A stretch of DNA of 5,470 bases from Bifidobacterium breve (GTDB lineage: Bacteria; Actinomycetota; Acidimicrobiia; Acidimicrobiales; Ilumatobacteraceae), in the NCBI GenBank assembly GCA_943325435.2, contig CALPPK020000109.1:1-5470 (forward strand), in the 5' to 3' direction. Under the pieces are notes generated by a model. That model did not search any database, had not been told where the DNA came from, and saw nothing but the letters and a program-made list of their open reading frames with translations. The position numbers and the translations under genes were made by a program. Of the stretch, positions 1-5,074 are shown one piece after another; position 1 is the first letter of the stretch, and the number at the start of each line of letters is the position of its first letter.

Positions 1-477
1 AACCACATCGCCTTTGGCTCCACGAACTGGAAGAGTTGAAGCTGTGAGGGGATACACAACGGCAGGAGTCGTAGTTGTGGTTGGAGCAACTGTGGTGGTT
101 GTGGCCTGAATTGTGGTTGTTGTTGCGGCAGCGACTTTCAAAACTTTTGCTGTAGCGGTGTCAACGACACCAGTTGCCTTCAGTCCGACGACTTTCTGGA
201 AGTTCTTCAGTGCACGCTGTGTTGACTTGTTGAACACGCCAGTAGCTCCACCGTTCAAGGTGAATCCATTGCGCATGATTGCTGTCTGGACTGCAACGAC
301 ATGTGGACCCTTGTCGCCAAATGCTGGTTGACCAGGAGCTGTCTTTGCTGTTGCTGATGAGGCAGCTACAGCGCCGGTGGAAGCATGCGCACCGGTTGGG
401 GCCATTACGAGGCCCATGGCAACGACTGCTGTTGCAACGATGATGCGATTGACGAAATGTGTGTGGTTGTGAGACAT
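1..477 (-). CDS. Secreted peptidoglycan-binding-domain protein (3' end cut off by window edge)
   Basis: The visible 159 residues encode an exported cell-wall protein. Residues 1-32 form a signal peptide: Arg11, a hydrophobic stretch at about 12-26, and a likely AHA cleavage site at 30-32. An Ala/Ser/Thr-rich spacer follows. Residues 52-113 match a PG_binding_1 domain, with the GDKGPHV entry, the V-x-x-x-Q helix, an NGGATGVF turn and the later ATGVVDTAT turn. A Thr-rich linker (119-137, three runs of 4-5 Thr) leads to VRGAKGDVV at 151-159, which looks like the start of a second such domain, so the missing part may carry more repeats or a catalytic domain. ATG at 477 is preferred because GGGAG (485-489, minus strand) lies 7 bases upstream and the signal peptide begins there. 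A FliA-like promoter lies just upstream. The domain family is well supported. The enzymatic role, if any, cannot be seen. Confidence 0.87.
   Translation of the reverse strand, partial: MSHNHTHFVNRIIVATAVVAMGLVMAPTGAHASTGAVAASSATAKTAPGQPAFGDKGPHVVAVQTAIMRNGFTLNGGATGVFNKSTQRALKNFQKVVGLKATGVVDTATAKVLKVAAATTTTIQATTTTVAPTTTTTPAVVYPLTASTLPVRGAKGDVV
67..123 (-). repeat. Low-complexity Thr-codon tract (linker)
   Basis: On the minus strand this stretch is mostly ACA/ACC/ACT codons giving three Thr runs (residues 119-122, 126-129 and 133-137) separated by short Ala/Val/Pro/Gln segments. It is a flexible interdomain linker of the kind found in exported actinobacterial wall proteins, where Thr residues may be glycosylated (family knowledge, not visible here). 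The imperfect repetition could allow slippage-driven length change. Confidence 0.5.
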
Positions 478-508
478 GTGTCTGCTCCCTGTTTTTGATC
501 CGCAATAG

Positions 509-535
509 GGATCGGCAGGTCTGAGCAGAACTTGA
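509..535 (-). promoter_or_regulatory. Candidate FliA/WhiG-type (sigma-28-class) promoter
   Basis: Read on the minus strand, TCAAGTTC (535 to 528) is followed after exactly 11 bases by GCCGATCC (516 to 509). The enterobacterial FliA consensus is TAAAGTTT-N11-GCCGATAA. The match is 6/8 in each box with the correct spacing, including the GCCGAT core. Transcription would start near 502, giving a leader of about 25 bases that contains the GGGAG ribosome binding site before the ATG at 477. The arrangement of promoter, short leader, ribosome binding site and signal peptide is coherent. The sigma factor itself is not in this window, so the assignment is inferred from the motif only. Confidence 0.55.
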
Positions 536-563
536 GGAATTTCTCACAGAAAATGTTTGGGTG

Positions 564-611
564 ACCACACACAGTGGTGACAGTGACTGAACCATCACAA
601 TTAGTGACTGA
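564..611. promoter_or_regulatory. Possible operator: inverted repeat plus direct repeat
   Basis: ACCAC-N5-GTGGT (564-578) is a short perfect inverted repeat. AGTGACTGA occurs at 582-590 and again at 603-611. The 21-base offset is two turns of B-DNA and places both copies on the same face. The block lies between the divergent peptidoglycan-binding protein gene and the SDR gene, where a regulator of either could bind. No regulator gene is in view, and short repeats can arise by chance, so confidence is low. No convincing -35/-10 pair for the SDR gene was found in 540-690. Confidence 0.22.
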
Positions 612-696
612 GAAATGTGTCCGCATATCCCGAATTTCAGCTCAAAACCTGTGGGAACATGGGTTTGCGGGCCTGCGGGCTCCGAAAGGGAGAAAC

Positions 697-1488
697 ATGA
701 GATTGAGCACGTTGTCGAGGAGCGTCATTGGCGCTCGGGTAGTTGTGACCGGAGCTGGGAGCGGCATGGGTCGGGCGACGGCCCATCTGTTCGCCGATGA
801 GGGTGCTCGCGTACTGGTGGTTGACCGCGATTCAGAGCGAGTTCAAGAAGTCGTGCAGGAGATTGTGAGGGCTCATGGTCCTGACGCGGCTCAGGGATGC
901 AGTGGAGACGTTTCTCGGGCTTCAGACCGCTCCGAGATAGTTCGTAGCGCCGTAGAAGCCTGGGGTGGCATAGATGTACTTGTGAACAACGCTGGCATCA
1001 GTGTGGTGTCGTCGGTCTTTTCAGATGATGAGACCTTTGCAAATAATTGGGACCAGACGTTTGCAATCAACGTGTCTGCGCATGCTCATCTGATTCGTGC
1101 TGCCCTTCCATATTTGTTGAAAGCGCCAAATGGTGGCCGGGTTGTAAATATCGCCTCTACCGAAGCCATAGTTGCGACAGGAGGTCTATCTGCTTACACA
1201 GCGTCCAAGCATGCAGTTATTGGTCTCACCAAGAGCTTCGCAGTTGAACTCGGGCGGCACAACGTCACAGTCAATGCTGTTTGCCCTGGACCCATCGACA
1301 CGGCAATGACCGCCGGTATCAATGATGAAGCAAAAGAAAAGTATGCGAAGCGAAAAGTTCCTCTTCGACGTTACGGAACTCCAGAAGAAGTGGCCCACAT
1401 GACTCTTAGTCTTTGTTTGCCTGCGTCCTCATTTGTCAACGGTGCTGCAGTCGTTGTGGACGGAGCAATGTCGATCAAGCACGGCTAG
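697..1488 (+). CDS. Classical short-chain dehydrogenase/reductase (SDR)
   Basis: This is a 263-residue NAD(P)-dependent oxidoreductase, the usual length for classical SDRs. It shows the full signature: TGAGSGMG at 18-25 (dinucleotide-binding loop), Asp43 at the end of the second strand (favours NAD(H) over NADP(H)), Asp71-Val72, NNAG at 97-100, Asn125, Ser154, Tyr167 and Lys171 (the Asn-Ser-Tyr-Lys tetrad with Ser 13 residues before Tyr), CPGP at 196-199, and a C-terminal FVNGAAVVVDGA segment. The ATG at 697 is chosen because GGGAG at 688-692 precedes it closely and the Rossmann fold starts about 14 residues in. The frame is open back to 574, but that extension is unlike any SDR N-terminus. 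The substrate cannot be read from sequence; an alcohol/ketone or 3-hydroxyacyl-type substrate is typical. Its stop codon overlaps that of the convergent neighbour. Confidence 0.93.
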   Translation: MRLSTLSRSVIGARVVVTGAGSGMGRATAHLFADEGARVLVVDRDSERVQEVVQEIVRAHGPDAAQGCSGDVSRASDRSEIVRSAVEAWGGIDVLVNNAGISVVSSVFSDDETFANNWDQTFAINVSAHAHLIRAALPYLLKAPNGGRVVNIASTEAIVATGGLSAYTASKHAVIGLTKSFAVELGRHNVTVNAVCPGPIDTAMTAGINDEAKEKYAKRKVPLRRYGTPEEVAHMTLSLCLPASSFVNGAAVVVDGAMSIKHG

Positions 1489-2597
1489 CGCTGTGAATAG
1501 CCGTCACTCACGCCGGTGAAACCGGATGGCTCGTGAGCACCAAGTACAAGTGTCTCAAGAACACCAATACCCTTGTGCACGCTTCCGTCGGACAATGTGC
1601 ATGAAACTGAACTCAGAGTTTGCGTATGAAGATTGTGCATCAACATTGGATCTTCAACTGGGACTGGGTATCGGTCTCCGCCTGTTACGGATTCACCCTT
1701 CCAATTTCCGTGATTCCATTCCGGATGTAAATATCCGAGTCCGTTCATTTGAAAATGCACGAGGGGAGTAAAGACCAGCTCGGCGGAATCCTTCGCAAAC
1801 TGATATTTCAATGCGAACTGTTCCGCTCGTCGGGTTCCGTTTTCCCATGAGTACTCGTAATTCACAGAATGTGCGTGCTTGATGGTGTCTGAACCAATCA
1901 ACATTGCGCCCGACTCATGCCAACGTTGCCCGTCCGCATACTCATTGACGTCAAATACTGTTCCGAATCCGTCGAACCAAACTGGAGCCCACAACCAATA
2001 AAACTGAGGTGCGAGATTTAGAGGTGCTCCAACTTGAACCCGCTCACCGACTCCTCGAACACCCCAAGACCTATCTCGCGAGCCGACGATTGTGCCTGGC
2101 TGCAGATCGGTGCGCACACCGTCAACTTCAATCCATCCAGTCCATGTGCCTAGTTGAGTCAGACGCGTGTAACTCATCACTTTCTTGTTTCCTGCGCGAA
2201 CAAGAAAGGGCGGTTCTTCATATGGCAAAGACGAAGCTTCGAAAGTTACGTCTGCACGGATCCCGTGCTCAGGAGATTCAACTGTTATGTGATGTTTCTG
2301 CATTGGCACCACAACGTCGACTTTGATTGGCCCTACTTCGTTGCATTCCATTCGATCAAAGGGTGCGCGACCAGAAGCATGAACGTTTACCTGTTCGCCG
2401 TCCCGCACGACACTGAAGGAGGCATCAATCACGTGTCGATTTGGGTAAAGGCCCATTGCCGCTGCGAAGAATATTTTTCCGTCCCGTGAATACCCATTGA
2501 AAAAGTATCTGTCATAAGCGCCAGGGTCGCCGGATTCGGTATGGGCGATTGGTTCAGACGTCTGATGAATTGGGTAGTCGTCAAAGGATGTGATCAT
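1485..2597 (-). CDS. AttH/CrtC-like (lipocalin-type fold) protein of unknown function
   Basis: This is a 370-residue protein with no signal peptide or membrane segment. It is rich in Trp, Tyr and Gly and in alternating beta-strand patterns. It resembles the large group of actinobacterial and proteobacterial proteins related to AttH and to carotenoid hydratase CrtC (hydroxyneurosporene synthase). Recognisable blocks, counted from the ATG at 2597, are YDRYFFNGY at 28-36, GSRDRSWGVR at 172-181, FYWLWAPVWF near 199-208, GYLHPEWNHGNWKGE at 288-302, and GIGVLETLVLGAHEPSGF near the end. Such proteins often sit near lipid, steroid or terpenoid genes, but no reaction is established. The ATG at 2597 is preferred because MITSFDDYPIHQ leads straight into the conserved start. 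A GTG at 2615 is also in frame, and neither has a clear ribosome binding site. The stop overlaps that of the SDR. The family call is by eye. Confidence 0.78.
   Translation of the reverse strand: MITSFDDYPIHQTSEPIAHTESGDPGAYDRYFFNGYSRDGKIFFAAAMGLYPNRHVIDASFSVVRDGEQVNVHASGRAPFDRMECNEVGPIKVDVVVPMQKHHITVESPEHGIRADVTFEASSLPYEEPPFLVRAGNKKVMSYTRLTQLGTWTGWIEVDGVRTDLQPGTIVGSRDRSWGVRGVGERVQVGAPLNLAPQFYWLWAPVWFDGFGTVFDVNEYADGQRWHESGAMLIGSDTIKHAHSVNYEYSWENGTRRAEQFALKYQFAKDSAELVFTPLVHFQMNGLGYLHPEWNHGNWKGESVTGGDRYPVPVEDPMLMHNLHTQTLSSVSCTLSDGSVHKGIGVLETLVLGAHEPSGFTGVSDGYSQR
1507..1537 (+). terminator. Candidate hairpin after the SDR gene
   Basis: CTCACG (1507-1512) pairs with CGTGAG (1532-1537), and inside it CCGGT (1513-1517) pairs with ACCGG (1521-1525) around a GAA loop. 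This gives an 11-bp stem interrupted by a 6-base bulge (1526-1531). It begins 19 bases after the SDR stop and lies within the last codons of the convergent gene. A weaker 6-bp stem (1480-1485 with 1490-1495, one G-U pair) covers the stop codon itself. Neither has a following T-run, so a classical intrinsic terminator is not shown. It may slow polymerase or protect the 3' end. Confidence 0.3.
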
Positions 2598-2673
2598 GAC
2601 TGTGACCGTAGCCACTATTTATGTGCCAGTGCTAGACGGAAACCTGTCACGATGCTGTCGTACAGTGGGGAGC
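2598..2673. promoter_or_regulatory. Divergent promoter region between AttH-like gene and ctaA
   Basis: If the left gene starts at 2597 and ctaA near 2674, this 76-base spacer must carry both promoters. An AT-rich spot at 2616-2623 is the only -10-like element. On the minus strand it reads CATAAA (2623 to 2618, 4/6 match to TATAAT), which would place a start about 14 bases before the ATG at 2597. I find no convincing -35 box for either direction and no clear plus-strand -10. The assignment depends on the start codon choices. Confidence 0.25.
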
Positions 2674-3552
2674 GTGATTACGGTCTCCCAGAAAGCTTTC
2701 CGAACTGTGACTGGAACCGCTTTAGGTTCCTTGTCTGTAATCATTTTTTCTGGTGCAATGGTTCGTCTCACCGGTTCAGGTCTCGGCTGTGCTGACTGGC
2801 CGCGCTGTAATGCCACCAAATTTGTCGACGTGTCCACGGGTCATACTTTGATAGAGCAAGCCAACCGGCTGTTCACAGGTGTTGTTTCACTGAGCGTGAT
2901 AGCAGCGGTGTTGCTGGCTTACTTTCGTAAACCTCTGAGGCGTGATTTAGTTCTTCTTGCCTGGGGTTTGGTTCTCGGCGTTCTCACTCAGATCATTATT
3001 GGTGGTGTTGTGGTTCTCACGGGTCTCAACCCTTACGCGAACATGGCACATTTTCTTGTATCCCTGGTATTGGTTGCGAACGCCTTCGTATTGTTTCGCC
3101 GAACAGGTAGTGAACCAATCACATACTTTCGCACCGGGCCTGCACCACTCGTCAACGCCATCCGATTGGTTTCCGTAAGTTGCGCTGTGGCCCTAGTGAC
3201 TGGAACTGTGGTTACAGCGACAGGTCCCCACGCGGGCGATGAAGAAGCTGTTCGATTGGGCTTTGCATTAACTAGCGTTGCTCGTGTTCATAGCGTGAGT
3301 GTGCTTGTAACAGTTGCACTTATCATTTTTCTTGCGGTCAGAGCGAAGCAAATGAATGGCGATTCCAACACGCGCGATGCGATTCAAGCATTGTTAATTG
3401 CTGCTGTGTTTCAGGGTGCAATCGGATATGCCCAGTACTTCACAGGAGTCCCTATTGCATTAGTTGCTGTTCACATTGTGGGAGCAACCGCACTGTGGTT
3501 TGCCGTTTGCAATTTAGCGGTGTCACCGTCTCTCGAAGTAGAAAACCTTTGA
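2674..3552 (+). CDS. ctaA: Heme A synthase (COX15/CtaA family)
   Basis: This membrane enzyme oxidises the C8 methyl of heme O to a formyl group, giving heme A for aa3-type cytochrome oxidase. From the chosen start it has 292 residues and eight predicted membrane helices. The signature MVRLTGSGLGCADWPRC carries the loop cysteine pair (Cys39, Cys45). Three of the four family heme-ligand histidines are present: His126 (MAHFLVSL), His206 (ARVHSVSV) and His267 (VAVHIVGAT), plus the TGPHAGD loop at 183-189. At the first site the usual ExxHR reads E61-Q-A-N64-R. The start is uncertain. An ATG at 2596 with AAAGGA 7 bases upstream gives 318 residues, but its N-terminus (with a Cys-Cys pair) looks non-coding and it would overlap the start of the opposite gene. 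GTG at 2665 or 2674 fits usual family length better but has a badly spaced GGGGAG. The stop lies 1 base from the convergent stop. The gene stands alone, without ctaB. Confidence 0.9.
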   Translation: MITVSQKAFRTVTGTALGSLSVIIFSGAMVRLTGSGLGCADWPRCNATKFVDVSTGHTLIEQANRLFTGVVSLSVIAAVLLAYFRKPLRRDLVLLAWGLVLGVLTQIIIGGVVVLTGLNPYANMAHFLVSLVLVANAFVLFRRTGSEPITYFRTGPAPLVNAIRLVSVSCAVALVTGTVVTATGPHAGDEEAVRLGFALTSVARVHSVSVLVTVALIIFLAVRAKQMNGDSNTRDAIQALLIAAVFQGAIGYAQYFTGVPIALVAVHIVGATALWFAVCNLAVSPSLEVENL

Positions 3553-3553
3553 C

Positions 3554-4240
3554 TTACTGAATCAAAAGATCGTAGAGATGACTGCAATCGTTCAAAGTGA
3601 GCACACTTGGAGTCTCACTTAGTTTCACCGTTGTGATGCTTGTGTTCTCCACCATCATCCACAGCGAACGTTGGGTACCGAGCATTTCAGCCAGATAAGC
3701 ATTGATGACGCCACCGTGACACACGATTGCAATGCATCCGCCATCGTGTAGTGCAGCTAATGAATTAATTCGTGTAGAGACTCGCGTGCGGAAATTCTGA
3801 TCACCTTCAGCGTTCGGTATTCCATCCCATCGCCCAATTGCCGCCCATTTGACATACTCTGCATCAGCAGTGGCAGCTCGTCTGCGAAATTCCCCGTTAC
3901 CCCAATCTCCTAGACGAACTTCTTCTAAGTCTTCAAATACGCCGACATCGAGTTTGTGATGAGATGCGATTGCTTCAGCTGTGTGCAGAGCCCGCAACAA
4001 GTGACTCGAATACACAGCATCGATGCGTGCTTTTGATAATCGAGACCCAACTGCAAGAGCTTGTTTCTTTCCTAATTCGTGCAGTGGAGGGTCGGAACTC
4101 TCTGGCGACCCAGGAACTATGTCTGCTGATCGTCCGTGGCGAATGAGAAGAACTCTGCATCCGTCACCAATAGAGCCGTCGAGAGTTGGTTGAGGGACGC
4201 TTGTTGAGTCGGGCGACCCAACTGATTTCTGAGTTTCCAT
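3554..4240 (-). CDS. Histidine phosphatase family protein (phosphoglycerate mutase-like)
   Basis: This is a 228-residue cytosolic phosphatase-type protein of the branch-1 histidine phosphatase superfamily. The nucleophile motif is LIRHGRS with Arg34-His35-Gly36, followed by DPPLHELGKKQA at 50-61. Next come Arg83 in SSHLLRALHTAEA, the acidic LEEVRLGDWGNGE stretch at 105-117 (Glu106/Glu107 as candidate proton donor), and the second catalytic histidine His175 in IVCHGG. All core residues are present, so it should be active. Substrates in this family range from sugar phosphates to cofactors and phosphoproteins, and nothing here narrows that. A polar 28-residue N-terminal tail precedes the fold. 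ATG at 4240 is chosen because the frame upstream runs antisense through the next gene. No Shine-Dalgarno sequence is visible, so it may be translated from a leaderless or very short-leader mRNA. Confidence 0.9.
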   Translation of the reverse strand: METQKSVGSPDSTSVPQPTLDGSIGDGCRVLLIRHGRSADIVPGSPESSDPPLHELGKKQALAVGSRLSKARIDAVYSSHLLRALHTAEAIASHHKLDVGVFEDLEEVRLGDWGNGEFRRRAATADAEYVKWAAIGRWDGIPNAEGDQNFRTRVSTRINSLAALHDGGCIAIVCHGGVINAYLAEMLGTQRSLWMMVENTSITTVKLSETPSVLTLNDCSHLYDLLIQ

Positions 4241-4259
4241 AGTTGTTATCTTTATTGGT
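4241..4259. promoter_or_regulatory. 19-base divergent spacer with possible leaderless promoter
   Basis: The two start codons at 4240 (minus) and 4260 (plus) are separated by only 19 bases. On the plus strand TATCTT (4247-4252) matches TATAAT at 4 of 6 positions and ends 7 bases before the ATG at 4260, the placement expected for a leaderless transcript. Neither gene has a Shine-Dalgarno sequence, and any -35 elements would have to lie inside the opposite gene. A minus-strand -10 is less clear. Confidence 0.3.
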
Positions 4260-5066
4260 ATGACCAAAGAAGATGAAGTTCTCCTCGAAGTTTCTAACCG
4301 AATCGCCACAATCACTTTGAATGCACCAGGAAGAATGAACACCATCTCAGGTGTCATGCTGGATTTGTTGTCAAAAAAGCTCCTTGAGGCTGATCGAAAT
4401 CCAGAGGTTCGTTGCATAGTGCTTACTGGAGCGGGTCGCGCATTCTGTGCAGGACTAGATCTCGGATCGCAAGCTGGCAAAACTGAATCGCTGGGTGTTC
4501 TTGACGACACCGGTGCAAACATGGCCGAGTTTGACATTCGCGAAGCACCACCGATAGTTCTTCACGGCATTGACACCCCAGTGATTTGTGCGTTGAACGG
4601 TGGGGCGGCTGGTTACGGCTTGGACATTGCTCTCGGTTGCGATATTCGCATTGCAGCTGACACGGCAAAAATGGCGCCGGGTTTTGCTAAGCGTGGCATT
4701 CTTCCAGAGAGTGGCGGCACATGGTTGCTGCCCCGAATGGTTGGTTACGCCAGAGCTGCTGAAATTGCTTTTACGGGCCGCACCATGATGGCTGATGAAT
4801 GTCTTGAAATGGGCCTAGTGAACAAGGTTGTTCCCGCTGATCAATTAATGGACCATGTGATGGATATGGCAGGGGAGATTGCATCAAACGCTCCGCTTGC
4901 AGTTCGAGCCATTAAGAGAATGATGCGGGCAGCAGAAACTGAAACCTTTGAACAGAATGTGCACCATGTTTTTCTTCAGTTGTTGCCCCTCTTTCGCACA
5001 AAAGATTTCAAAGAAGGCGTAGCTGCTTTTATCGAAAAGCGCCCACCTAATTTCATTGGCCGATAA
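4260..5066 (+). CDS. Enoyl-CoA hydratase/isomerase family (crotonase fold) protein
   Basis: This is a 268-residue soluble acyl-CoA enzyme of normal length for the family. The crotonase signatures are clear: ATITLNAPGRMN at 16-27, the first oxyanion-hole segment GRAFCAGLDL at 59-68, the second in NGGAAGYGLDIALGCDIRIA at 113-132, and the GILPESGGTWLLPRMVG block at 146-162. A hydrophobic C-terminal helix ends in RPPNF. Aligned by eye to rat mitochondrial crotonase, the first catalytic Glu position holds Asp122 and the second holds Phe142, while Glu150 lies in the PESGG turn. Classical 2-enoyl-CoA hydration is therefore doubtful. An isomerase or another crotonase reaction in fatty acid or aromatic breakdown is as likely. 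The ATG at 4260 gives the expected N-terminus without a Shine-Dalgarno sequence. The J-domain gene follows after 8 bases, suggesting one transcript. Confidence 0.92.
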   Translation: MTKEDEVLLEVSNRIATITLNAPGRMNTISGVMLDLLSKKLLEADRNPEVRCIVLTGAGRAFCAGLDLGSQAGKTESLGVLDDTGANMAEFDIREAPPIVLHGIDTPVICALNGGAAGYGLDIALGCDIRIAADTAKMAPGFAKRGILPESGGTWLLPRMVGYARAAEIAFTGRTMMADECLEMGLVNKVVPADQLMDHVMDMAGEIASNAPLAVRAIKRMMRAAETETFEQNVHHVFLQLLPLFRTKDFKEGVAAFIEKRPPNFIGR

Positions 5067-5074
5067 GAGCCTGT

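Noticed and set aside
497..513. GATCC-N7-GGATC inverted repeat near the predicted start of the leftward transcript
   Set aside because: The arms are five bases and overlap the promoter -10 box, so the symmetry may be incidental. It would not be wholly contained in the RNA.
161..598. Long minus-strand open frame at 161-598
   Set aside because: It is a shadow of the peptidoglycan-binding protein gene in another frame. Its product is a Ser/Arg/Cys-rich string with no domain.
680..692. CTCC/GGAG hairpin with a GAAAG loop overlapping the SDR ribosome binding site
   Set aside because: The stem is only four base pairs, too weak to claim translational control or a riboswitch.
574..696. Upstream extension of the SDR reading frame to a start at 574
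   Set aside because: It adds 41 residues with no SDR-like character, runs through the control region, and lacks the ribosome binding site seen before the ATG at 697.
2009..2489. Plus-strand open frames of about 105-111 codons inside the AttH-like gene
   Set aside because: They are antisense shadows with unusual composition and no ribosome binding site, while the minus-strand frame has recognisable conserved blocks.
4241..4537. N-terminal extension of the histidine phosphatase frame to 4537
   Set aside because: It runs antisense through the crotonase-family gene, is Ser/Arg-rich and lacks domain character; the ATG at 4240 is sufficient for the complete fold.
5059..5066. GCCGATAA, an exact FliA -10 sequence on the plus strand, just before the J-domain gene
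   Set aside because: The bases 11 upstream (5040-5047) do not resemble a FliA -35 box. The motif is also formed by the last codons and stop of the crotonase-family gene, so it is likely chance.
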